DNA of 5,794 nt from Pseudomonadota bacterium. Lineage in GTDB: Bacteria; Pseudomonadota; Alphaproteobacteria; Azospirillales; Azospirillaceae. The DNA is taken from positions 1 through 5,794 of the forward strand of contig JAEYOB010000641.1 of assembly GCA_023412175.1 (NCBI GenBank). The letters run 5' to 3'. The notes below the pieces were generated by a model. That model saw nothing but the letters and a program-made list of their open reading frames with translations, did not search any database and had not been told where the DNA came from. A program made the position numbers and the translations under genes. Shown here piece after piece: positions 1-5,794 of the stretch. The stretch's first letter is position 1. Each line of letters opens with the position of its first letter.

Positions 1-946
1 TGGCCGCGACGTCGGCCTTGAAGGTGTAGTCCTTGGCCGAGGTGCCGACCGTGCCCTCGCCGATCTTCTTGCCGTCGATCAGCACGTTGAAGTGCGCGTT
101 GACGCCGCCCGCGGCCTCGCCCTGGGCGTTGATCACGATGGTCGTGCTGCCCGTGGTGGGAGTCGTCGGGGCGGTCGGGGTGCTCGGCTCCGTCGGAGTC
201 GTCGGGGGAGTCGTGGTGCCCGTCGGCTTGGAGTCGTACACGCGGACATAGTCGACGTTGAACGTCTGGGTCGTGCCGTTCGGCTGCCCGATCCAGCTGG
301 GGCCGCCCGCCGCCTGGTTGATCAACATGTACATCGGCTTGTGGAAGTCGGCCGGCGTGTCGATCGAGTAGACCGCCTTGTTGTCGAAGTACCAGGTAAT
401 CTTGTCGGCCTGCCAGTCCACCCCGTAGGTGTGGAAGCCTTCGGACAGGTTCGGCAGGTCGTAGTGGAACTTCTGCGACATCTTGTAACCGCCGGCATCC
501 GAGTGCACGGTGGTGACGTACTCGTTGGGCCGCCCGGAGGCGAATTCCATGATGTCCAGCTCGGGCGGCGACACCTTGTCCACCGGCATCAGCCAGAACG
601 CCGGCCAGTAGCCCGTCCCGCCCGGCAGGTCGGCACTGATCTCGTAGTAGCCGTACTGGCGCTCAAACGACCCCATGCTGGAGATGACGCCGCTGGTGTA
701 GTTCTGACCGGTCGGCAGCCCCGACGCCGGCGCCGTGGTGATGGTCAGCACGCCGTTGTTCACGCTGAACGGGTTGACCCCTCCGGCCGGTCCCGTGGTG
801 CCGGCGTTCTCGGTATCGACGTAGTAGGCCTTCTCACCGTTGATCACGGTGTTGGCGCCCCAGTGATACGCCGTCTTCCACACGTCGGTCTTGCTGTAGG
901 CATTGAACGAATTGAATTCGTCGGCAAAAAGGAGTTGCCCAGCCAT
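1..946 (-). CDS. Glycoside hydrolase family 16 beta-glucanase with C-terminal CBM60-like module, 3' end missing
   Basis: This is a retaining endo-glycosidase of the GH16 clan (laminarinase, lichenase and ExsH-like enzymes) that cuts beta-1,3 or mixed beta-1,3-1,4 glycans. The 315 visible residues start at an ATG preceded by GGAG with 7 bases of spacing. Residues about 5-238 form the catalytic beta-sandwich. The active-site motif ELDIME gives nucleophile E129, D131 and acid/base E134, and the domain closes with VDYVRVYD. Residues about 239-268 are a Thr/Pro linker. From about 269 the sequence (IVINAQGEAAGG, then FNVLIDGKKIGEG) resembles the calcium-dependent xylan-binding CBM60 family. There is no signal peptide, since the catalytic fold begins within ten residues of Met1. 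I infer export by a type I system recognising a C-terminal signal, probably the transporter at 4032-5762. The C-terminus and any RTX repeats lie outside the window. The family call is firm; the substrate is not known. Confidence 0.93.
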   Translation of the reverse strand, partial: MAGQLLFADEFNSFNAYSKTDVWKTAYHWGANTVINGEKAYYVDTENAGTTGPAGGVNPFSVNNGVLTITTAPASGLPTGQNYTSGVISSMGSFERQYGYYEISADLPGGTGYWPAFWLMPVDKVSPPELDIMEFASGRPNEYVTTVHSDAGGYKMSQKFHYDLPNLSEGFHTYGVDWQADKITWYFDNKAVYSIDTPADFHKPMYMLINQAAGGPSWIGQPNGTTQTFNVDYVRVYDSKPTGTTTPPTTPTEPSTPTAPTTPTTGSTTIVINAQGEAAGGVNAHFNVLIDGKKIGEGTVGTSAKDYTFKADVAA

Positions 947-1408
947 CTCTTTACTCCGCGCTATCTCAAAGACTTGGTGAGTCGTTCGATGGCGCGAATT
1001 TGAATTCAATTGGTTAAAAGAGTCATAATTTTCGGCGAGGACTCTATAAGACTCTGTGACACGAAAAAGATATTCGGGAGTCAGAGTTTGGTCACAGGTC
1101 ATTATTACAAAAACTGCAACAAGACTCCGCCGCACAATATGAGTTCTATTGCGCGCCATCTTGTCGCACCCCCACGAAAGGCCGCGCCGACACGGGTCGG
1201 CGTTGCCGTCCAGGCGGGAAAGTGCAGGCCGGATTTCCGGAACGGTCAACGCCGCAAAAAGGCGGATCGCCGGGTTCGGCCAATCTGATTAGAAGAGGGG
1301 GACTCATACCGAAGGCGCTTGTGGAAGCCACAAGCGCCTTCGGTTCAAACCCGGCAGATCAATGCGACGGCAGTGATTGGGAGGGGCATGCGGACGTTGC
1401 CGTCCGCA
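947..1408. other. Intergenic region upstream of the GH16 gene, with no gene seen
   Basis: No convincing gene lies in this stretch; the short open frames on both strands resemble nothing and have no good ribosome binding site. The part nearest the hydrolase (about 960-1140) is markedly richer in A+T than the coding DNA and is presumably its promoter and leader. It holds GANTC sites at 979, 1040, 1050, 1078, 1123 and 1301, a perfect 10-bp palindrome TTGAATTCAA at 1000-1009, and a wide inverted repeat of TGTGAC at 1055-1060 and 1091-1096. I could not assign a -35/-10 pair with standard spacing. The part nearest the DUF2336 gene carries a small stem (1185-1191 with 1196-1202) and two stronger hairpins listed separately. 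Confidence 0.7.
1308..1344 (-). terminator. Perfect 17-bp stem-loop downstream of the DUF2336 gene
   Basis: Bases 1308-1324 are exactly complementary to 1328-1344, leaving a 3-base loop. The stem starts 65 bases past the stop of the minus-strand operon, where a transcription terminator or an mRNA 3'-end stabiliser is expected. Neither strand has a T-run after the stem, so it is not a textbook intrinsic terminator. It could act as a U-less terminator, a barrier to 3' exonucleases, or both. Confidence 0.55.
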
Positions 1409-1409
1409 T
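1388..1409 (-). terminator. 9-bp hairpin with GCAA tetraloop touching the DUF2336 stop codon
   Basis: Bases 1388-1396 pair perfectly with 1401-1409. In the minus-strand transcript the loop reads GCAA, a GNRA tetraloop, which favours RNA folding over a chance DNA palindrome. The stem includes the last base of the TGA stop (1409-1411). There is no T-run after it. It is more likely an mRNA 3' structure working with the larger stem at 1308-1344 than a terminator by itself. Confidence 0.35.
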
Positions 1410-2620
1410 CAGCCGCCGGCGGGCAGCACGCGCTCGCCCGAGGCCGGGCGGTGAGCGGGCGGAACGGGCATCGCGAGGTCGGCGCGCGCCATGGCGCGCT
1501 CCACCACCTCTGCCGGCGCCTGATCGACGAGCTGGAGCAGCAAATCGTCCATCTCGCGCTCGTCGATCTCCGCGCACTCGGCGAAGACCTCGGCGATCAC
1601 CTCGGCCTGATAGGCGGCGCGCCCCTGGTCGCCGCCGTCGTAGCCCATCTCGCGCGCCACCGCGATGGCGATGCGCACCGGCGCCTGCAGGACGGTGGGT
1701 ATCCGCGCCTTGCGGAACAGCGCGTCGAGGCCGAGCGGGCCGTCGTCCCACGCCAGCAGACGGACGTTCTCCACAGCGATGCCGGCCCGCACCGACATGC
1801 CGGCGACGAACAGCTTGAATTCCCCGGCGCACAGCGCGCGGCACAGCAGCGAGCCGGTCAGCCGCTGGTTGATCTCAAGGTGGTGGGCCACCAGCTCCAC
1901 CTCGGCGATTTCCTGCACCAGGGGCTGGAGCAGCAGCATGGTCGCCGACTCGCGGCCCCGCTCGACCAGCCGGGCGGCGAGGTGCGGCGACAGATTGTGC
2001 GTGCTCACCAGCGAGGCGCGGATCTCCTCCGAGACGAAGGCGATCAGGCGCTCGACCAGCGCCATGGACAGGTCGGGGCGCGCGGCGATGGCGTCGGTCA
2101 CGGCACGGATCGGACCGAATCGGTCCACCGCCTTGTACAGCGCCGGCTCCGGCAGCGCCGCGCCCCCGTTGCGCAGCAGGCGGGTGACCACCATCACGTT
2201 GCCGACCTCGACGATGGCGTTCGCCACCTTGGCCGACACCGTGCGGCGGCCGGCGATGGCGAGCTGCTTGCCGGCGTCGCTCTCGGCGACGATCTGCAAC
2301 AGGAACTCGTCGCCCAGCGCCTGCGCGTGGCGCAGCACGGGGAACGCCACCGATCCGACGTCGCGGGCCAGCCGCTCGGCCAGCGGCTCGGTCAGCAGCG
2401 TGCTGTTGTGGATCTGCCATGCGACGGCCTCGCGCACCGCCGCCTCGGCGTCGGCGGCGAAGCGGTGCAGGATGTCCATCGCCAGGCCGCGCTCGACCGG
2501 ATTCAGCGCCCCCGCCTCCAGGTCGTGCACCAGCTTGGTCATCGTGCTGATGCGGGTGGCGGCGGTCGGCGCGGATGACAGGTGCGCGACGTCCTCGGAC
2601 GTCAGGGCGTACGCGGTCAC
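1409..2620 (-). CDS. DUF2336 domain-containing alpha-helical repeat protein
   Basis: A 403-residue protein of unknown biochemical function. The start chosen is GTG at 2620-2618, which shares bases with the TGA of the upstream regulator gene (GTGA overlap) and gives the N-terminus VTAYALTSED. The frame stays open up to an ATG at 2680-2678, but that start would overlap the upstream gene by about 60 bases. Residues about 45-150 show the DUF2336 pattern of short paired helices, such as AAVREAVAWQI, LAERLARDVGSVAFPVL and DEFLLQIVAES, a HEAT-like arrangement typical of alphaproteobacteria. The rest is also helical and ends in a Pro-rich tail. No signal peptide, membrane segment or catalytic motif is visible, so it is probably a cytoplasmic scaffold or signalling partner. 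Being coupled to a MarR regulator suggests a related task, but its role remains unknown. Confidence 0.85.
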   Translation of the reverse strand: MTAYALTSEDVAHLSSAPTAATRISTMTKLVHDLEAGALNPVERGLAMDILHRFAADAEAAVREAVAWQIHNSTLLTEPLAERLARDVGSVAFPVLRHAQALGDEFLLQIVAESDAGKQLAIAGRRTVSAKVANAIVEVGNVMVVTRLLRNGGAALPEPALYKAVDRFGPIRAVTDAIAARPDLSMALVERLIAFVSEEIRASLVSTHNLSPHLAARLVERGRESATMLLLQPLVQEIAEVELVAHHLEINQRLTGSLLCRALCAGEFKLFVAGMSVRAGIAVENVRLLAWDDGPLGLDALFRKARIPTVLQAPVRIAIAVAREMGYDGGDQGRAAYQAEVIAEVFAECAEIDEREMDDLLLQLVDQAPAEVVERAMARADLAMPVPPAHRPASGERVLPAGG

Positions 2621-3162
2621 GGGGTGTCCCCGCCCCCCCATTCCAGGCTGGCCGCGTCGTAGCGGATCAGGTCGCACCACGCCCGCTCCAACCGGCGAAG
2701 CGTGCGGTAGGTGGCGTCGAATTCCTGGGCGTCGGCGTCGGTGCGAATCATCGCCTCGCTGCGCACCGCCTCCAGCCGCCGCAGCTCATCGACGAGCCGC
2801 AGCCCCTGCGCCGACAGCTTGAGGCGCGCCGTGCGGCGGTCGCGGGCGCAGGCCGCGCGGTCCACGTAGCCGGCCTCGACCAGATGCTTCAGATTGTACG
2901 AGGCGTTGGAACCGAGATAGTTGCCGCGCTCCAGCAGGTCGCGGACCGACAGCTCCTCGTTGCCGATGTGCATGAGCATCAGCACCTGCACGGCGCTGAG
3001 ATCCTCCACCCCGATGCGCGCCAGTTCGATGCGCACCACGTCCTGGAAACGGCGATTCATGCTCTCGATGATGCGCGCCAGGTCGTAGCACACGCCTTTC
3101 CCGGCGAAACGCCCCGGGCGGCTGGTGTCGGCCGGCAACTGTTCGGCGGCGGCAATGCTCAT
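2617..3162 (-). CDS. MarR-family winged-helix regulator, LdtR-like
   Basis: A 181-residue predicted DNA-binding transcription factor. The ATG at 3162-3160 has AGGAG upstream with 6 bases of spacing. Residues about 25-50 form the N-terminal dimerisation helix, and about 53-120 the winged helix. The recognition helix lies around YLGSNASYNLKHLVEAGY (82-99), and the wing carries the family's D-R-R motif at 108-110. The run NRRFQDVVRIELARIG, then VQVLMLMHIGNEELSVRDL and GNYLGSNASYNLK strongly recalls LdtR, the MarR regulator described in Liberibacter and Sinorhizobium that controls an L,D-transpeptidase gene and stress tolerance. Residues 121-170 complete the dimer interface. Cys24 and Cys105 are present, but nothing indicates redox sensing. 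It is the first gene of an operon with DUF2336 and faces away from the exporter gene, so autoregulation from the 3163-4031 region is plausible. Ligand and targets are unknown. Confidence 0.88.
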   Translation of the reverse strand: MSIAAAEQLPADTSRPGRFAGKGVCYDLARIIESMNRRFQDVVRIELARIGVEDLSAVQVLMLMHIGNEELSVRDLLERGNYLGSNASYNLKHLVEAGYVDRAACARDRRTARLKLSAQGLRLVDELRRLEAVRSEAMIRTDADAQEFDATYRTLRRLERAWCDLIRYDAASLEWGGGDTP

Positions 3163-3789
3163 CGGTGGCTCCTGGTAATGCTCCGGAAATATCGAATGTC
3201 ACGCGGCCTTGAACCGGGCACTGGGCCCTTTTTCATGACCACGCTGTCCGCTTGGAAACCGCGTGCCCAAAGATTTGCGGCATAGTCGGTATAAATTGTT
3301 GCGACATATTTGGGTCGCGCAGGTCACGCGGCGGCCGCCGCAAAGGATCCGCCAAAGGATCTATGGCCGGCGGAATGGTTGTATTTCCGATCCCTGGCGC
3401 CCTGACAATGGACTCCAAGTCGGCGAAGTGCCGGCTCCGGCCGAGTTCCTTGCGGATCCGCGCGGATGACTCAACCGGCACGGGCGGATCACCGGGCCGG
3501 CGTGCAGCAATCTTTAAGGGAATCGGCCCCCCGGCGACACGGACGGCGGTGACGGTCACCTCGCGCACGCCGCGGCCCGTACCAGTGCCGAGCGTGCGAC
3601 GGCAGCTTCCGCCCCCGAGCGTGTCCGAGGCCCGCGAATGCGGCATGCGCCGTGCTCCTTGTTGCGCCCCGATGGCAAAGCCCGACCCGCCCTATACTGA
3701 TGCGCTCACCACCCAGTATGCTCACAATAGAAAATTAATCTAGAGCATTTGCCCTCAATCGACTTGGAATATTAATAGGAGAAACAGTA

Positions 3790-3882
3790 ATCACAACGAA
3801 ACAGGTTGTTTTTGATTTTGAAACATTACCGCACGCACCAGAAGGCTTGATTCATTCGAATCATTGGTATTTCGATTTTTGA
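3790..3882 (+). pseudogene. Start-less small reading frame, possible gene relic
   Basis: AGGAG at 3777-3781 is followed 8 bases later by ATC ACA ACG AAA CAG, a position where ATG would be expected. The frame encodes 30 codons, including TKQVVFDFETLPHAPEG and HSNHWYFDF, before TGA at 3880-3882. It then stays open for another 50 codons up to a stop overlapping the exporter's start. No ATG, GTG or TTG occurs in frame between the upstream stop at 3736 and the TGA. I read it as a decayed small gene that has lost its start codon and gained a nonsense codon, but a chance frame in AT-rich DNA is also possible. I do not recognise a family with certainty. Confidence 0.25.
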
Positions 3883-3916
3883 AACAACCCGAAAACAGTT
3901 TATGCCACACATCTGT

Positions 3917-3946
3917 TTGATCGTTCAGGCTTTTGTGACATACTAT
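3917..3946 (+). promoter_or_regulatory. Candidate sigma-70-type promoter for the exporter gene
   Basis: TTGATC (3917-3922) and TACTAT (3941-3946) are 18 bases apart, and each matches four of six consensus positions. Transcription would start near 3953, giving a leader of about 80 bases. The -10 element is flanked by a GACA/TGTC dyad (3937-3940 and 3947-3950), and TGTGAC lies at 3934-3939, so a regulator bound there would block polymerase. This is a match by eye in AT-rich DNA, so it is uncertain. Confidence 0.35.
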
Positions 3947-4031
3947 TGTCCGTTGACCTTTCGCGAAGCCGCTGCCTACCGTCGCCGACTTGGACTGTCC
4001 ATCGGCGACACCCGAAAGGCTTCTCACGCCC

Positions 4032-5762
4032 ATGACGACCACCTTCTCTCCGCGCACACCGGCGCAGCTCAGCGGCACCATGCGGCAGATCACCCAGGGA
4101 CTGGGGTTCACCGCGGTGCTCAACTGCTTCGCCAACGCGCTGATGCTGATCGTGCCGTTGTTCACCATGCAGGTGTACGACCGCGTGATGGCCAGCCACA
4201 GCACCGACACCCTGCTCATGCTGGTGCTGATCGCCATGGCCGGGCTGGTGCTGTCCGGCGTGCTGGACTACATCCGGGCGCGCACCTTCCTGATCCTCGG
4301 CAACATCGTGGCGCGCCGGTTGAACGTGCCGGCCCTGCAGGCGGCCGTGGTGGACACGCTCAGCGGCGGCAAGGGCACCAGCCAGACCATCCGGGACCTG
4401 AACGAGCTGCGCACCTTCATGACCGGTTCGGCCATCGGCGTGCCGCTCGACCTGATCTGGGTGCCGCTGTTCCTGGTGGTTCTGTTCCTGTTGCACCCGG
4501 CCTACGGCGCGATGGCCTGCGCCGCCGCGGTGGTGCTGATCGTGCTGAGCGTCGTCACCGACCTGATGACCCGCCGGCCGCTGGCCGAAGCCAACGAGGC
4601 CGCCGCCCGCGCCTTCTCCGAGGTCGGCGCCACCGTGCGCCACGCCGAGGCCATCGAGGCCATGGGCATGCTGCCCGCCGTGTCGCGCCGCTGGCAGGAG
4701 TCGCAGGCGCACATGAGCGACCTGCTCGACCGCGGCTCGTCGCGCGCCCGCGCCATGGCGGCGGTGTCGCGCTCGCTGCGCATGATGCTGCAGATCGGGA
4801 CGATGGCGCTGGGCGTGCTGCTGGTGCTCGACCACGTCGCCTCGCCCGGCAGCATGATGGCGGCCGGCATGCTGATGAGCCGCATGCTGCAGCCCTTCGA
4901 GCAGTTGATCGACGGCTGGCGCCAGTGGGTGTTCGCGCTGGGCGCCTTCGGCCGCGTGCGCAAGGTACTGACCGACAGCGCGTCGCGCCGCGAGACGATC
5001 CCGATGCCGCGCCCCGAGGGCCGGCTGGTGGTGGACCGGCTGGGCTACGTGCCGCCGGGCTCCGACCGTCCGGTGCTGCGCAACGTCTCCTTCGAGCTGG
5101 AACCCGGCGAGGTGCTGGGCATCATCGGCCCGTCGGGCGCCGGCAAGTCGACGCTGGCCCGCCTGCTGGTCGGCGTGTGGGAGCCCTCCGCCGGCGGCAT
5201 CTTCCTCGACGGCCACAGCACGTGGCTGTGGGAGCGCGAGAGCTTCGGCCGCTACGTCGGCTATGTGCCGCAGAGCGTCGCCCTGCTGGAAGGCTCGGTC
5301 CGCGAGAACATCGCCCGCATGCAGGAGGGCGACCCGGCCGCGGTGGTCGCGGCGGCGAAGCTGGCGGGCATCCACGAGATGATCGGCCGCCTGCCCTACG
5401 GCTACGACACGCAGCTCAGCGACAGCGCCGGCGGCCTGAGCGGCGGCCAACGCCAGCGCGTGGCGCTCGCCCGCGCGCTCTATGGCGAGCCGCGGCTGCT
5501 GGTGCTGGACGAGCCCAACTCCAACCTGGACAATCTGGGCGAGGAGGCGCTGATGCAGGCCATCGCGCGCGCCAAGGCCGCGGGCACCACGGTCGTCATG
5601 ATCACCCACCGGCCGTCCATCGTCTCGGCGGTGGACAAGCTGCTGGTGCTGAAGGACGGCGTCGTCGAGCAGTTCGGCCCGCGCACCGACGTCATCAAGT
5701 CGGTCACCCCGAGCGCGAGCCAGCCCGTCGCCCGCCACGTGCGCTCCGGAGACCCGCGATGA
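4032..5762 (+). CDS. Type I secretion system permease/ATPase (PrtD/HasD family)
   Basis: The inner-membrane ABC exporter of a type I secretion system, using ATP to drive unfolded substrates straight out of the cell through a membrane fusion protein and a TolC-like channel. The 576 residues match the usual PrtD-family length. Likely membrane segments lie near residues 27-47, 61-79, 137-155, 159-178, 251-270 and 271-290; there is no N-terminal C39 peptidase or peptidase-like domain. The ATPase domain is intact: Walker A GPSGAGKST at 366-374 (K372), Q-loop in VGYVPQ, signature LSGGQ at 469-473, Walker B LLVLDE with D493 and E494, and H-loop H526. The ATG at 4032 is preferred, with AAAGG 12 bases upstream, over an in-frame TTG at 3990 that would add 14 polar residues. 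The gene overlaps the next by ATGA. The GH16 enzyme at 1-946 is a plausible substrate. Confidence 0.95.
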   Translation: MTTTFSPRTPAQLSGTMRQITQGLGFTAVLNCFANALMLIVPLFTMQVYDRVMASHSTDTLLMLVLIAMAGLVLSGVLDYIRARTFLILGNIVARRLNVPALQAAVVDTLSGGKGTSQTIRDLNELRTFMTGSAIGVPLDLIWVPLFLVVLFLLHPAYGAMACAAAVVLIVLSVVTDLMTRRPLAEANEAAARAFSEVGATVRHAEAIEAMGMLPAVSRRWQESQAHMSDLLDRGSSRARAMAAVSRSLRMMLQIGTMALGVLLVLDHVASPGSMMAAGMLMSRMLQPFEQLIDGWRQWVFALGAFGRVRKVLTDSASRRETIPMPRPEGRLVVDRLGYVPPGSDRPVLRNVSFELEPGEVLGIIGPSGAGKSTLARLLVGVWEPSAGGIFLDGHSTWLWERESFGRYVGYVPQSVALLEGSVRENIARMQEGDPAAVVAAAKLAGIHEMIGRLPYGYDTQLSDSAGGLSGGQRQRVALARALYGEPRLLVLDEPNSNLDNLGEEALMQAIARAKAAGTTVVMITHRPSIVSAVDKLLVLKDGVVEQFGPRTDVIKSVTPSASQPVARHVRSGDPR

Positions 5763-5794
5763 AGGCCGCCCCCCGCCCCCCCCCCCCCCCCCCC
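5759..5794 (+). CDS. Start of the next gene, probably HlyD/PrtE-type membrane fusion protein, truncated
   Basis: An ATG at 5759-5761 overlaps the exporter's TGA (ATGA) and has GGAG at 5748-5751, 7 bases upstream, so translational coupling is likely. Only 12 codons are visible: MKAAPR followed by proline codons from the terminal C-run. The identity comes only from context, since PrtD-type ABC genes are normally followed by the membrane fusion partner. The proline run may not be real because it coincides with the poly-C window end. Confidence 0.45.
   Translation, partial: MKAAPRPPPPPP
5776..5794. repeat. Poly-C homopolymer at the window end (19 C)
   Basis: After CCCCCC (5769-5774) and a single G (5775), every base to the end is C. 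A homopolymer this long at the exact end of a sequence suggests a contig end or sequencing artefact (poly-G on the other strand), though a true hypermutable tract cannot be excluded. Confidence 0.8.

Larger units (their letters stand above)
3163..4031. other. Long divergent intergenic region between the regulator and the exporter
   Basis: This 869-base stretch separates the MarR operon (minus) from the exporter (plus) and must hold both promoters. Several frames of 70-160 codons are open here on both strands, but they overlap each other, are rich in Arg, Pro and Gly, and match no family I recognise, so I treat them as GC-driven chance frames. The left part includes an AT-rich patch at about 3270-3313 with a dyad GCGAC-N8-GTCGC at 3301-3318, a possible operator, and a 9-bp repeat CAAAGGATC at 3341-3349 and 3353-3361. 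Bases 3365-3700 show nothing clear. From about 3720 to 3960 the DNA turns AT-rich and holds a start-less reading frame and a candidate promoter, listed separately. Confidence 0.65.

Noticed and set aside
92..1003. Long plus-strand open frame opposite the hydrolase
   Set aside because: It is the GC-driven antisense of the GH16 gene, with Arg/Val/Gly-rich low-complexity protein. The minus strand carries a clear catalytic motif.
1055..1096. CRP binding site from TGTGAC and GTCACA
   Set aside because: The half-sites are 30 bases apart, whereas a CRP site needs a 6-base spacer. Kept only as a wide inverted repeat.
1110..1130. Sigma-54 promoter from GG...TTGC on the minus strand
   Set aside because: The spacing between the GG and GC elements is one base short of the invariant distance, and the -24 box does not match.
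1320..1356. T-arm-like sequence GGTTCAAACC next to the 17-bp stem, suggesting a tRNA end
   Set aside because: The T-stem pairs poorly and there is no acceptor stem, anticodon arm or D-arm in the flanking sequence. The bases belong to the long hairpin.
1319..2822. Long plus-strand open frames opposite the DUF2336 and MarR genes
   Set aside because: Their proteins are biased in Arg, His and Ser with no domain pattern. The minus-strand frames match known families and have coherent start/stop overlap.
3215..3233. Plus-strand intrinsic terminator from GGGC...GCCC followed by TTTTT
   Set aside because: The stem is only 4 bp and no plus-strand gene lies upstream. It falls in the leader of the minus-strand regulator.
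3233..3743. Open frames of about 140-160 codons on both strands in the divergent intergenic region
   Set aside because: They overlap each other, lack good ribosome binding sites and show no recognisable domain.
3900..5738. A 612-codon minus-strand frame opposite the exporter
   Set aside because: It is rich in His, Gln, Arg and Ala with no recognisable fold, and lies antisense to an intact ABC transporter containing all the ATPase motifs.

Overview
The window looks like a GC-rich alphaproteobacterium, most likely Rhodospirillales and perhaps an Azospirillum relative. The evidence is a DUF2336 protein, a MarR regulator resembling rhizobial LdtR, and a signal-peptide-less GH16 glucanase near a PrtD-type exporter. 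This placement rests on protein resemblance recalled from memory, not on a search.

Layout. Bases 1-946 (minus) hold the N-terminal 315 residues of a glycoside hydrolase family 16 enzyme, followed by a Thr/Pro linker and the start of a calcium-dependent carbohydrate-binding module. Its C-terminus lies outside the window. Bases 947-1408 are non-coding: an AT-rich upstream region for the hydrolase with many GANTC sites, then a perfect 17-bp stem-loop. Bases 1409-3162 (minus) are a two-gene operon, a MarR-family regulator followed by a DUF2336 protein, joined by a GTGA stop/start overlap. Bases 3163-4031 are a long divergent intergenic region with no convincing gene. Its AT-rich right half holds a small reading frame with a good ribosome binding site but ATC where ATG is expected, and a candidate promoter. 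Bases 4032-5762 (plus) encode a complete type I secretion ABC transporter. An ATG overlapping its stop codon begins the next gene, probably the membrane fusion protein, but the visible sequence dissolves into a run of 19 C at the window end.

How it may work together. The hydrolase starts directly in its catalytic domain with no signal peptide, as type I substrates such as rhizobial ExsH do. The nearby exporter is a natural candidate for secreting it, together with a fusion protein and a TolC-like outer membrane channel. The enzyme could then trim the cell's own exopolysaccharide or attack plant beta-glucans. The MarR/DUF2336 pair sits between them and may regulate part of the locus, but nothing in the sequence proves that.

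The most notable observations are the hydrolase/exporter pairing, the GANTC cluster upstream of the hydrolase, the coupled regulator-DUF2336 pair with a G7 tract at the junction, the ATC-start relic, and the poly-C end. I see no CRISPR array, transposase, rRNA or tRNA.
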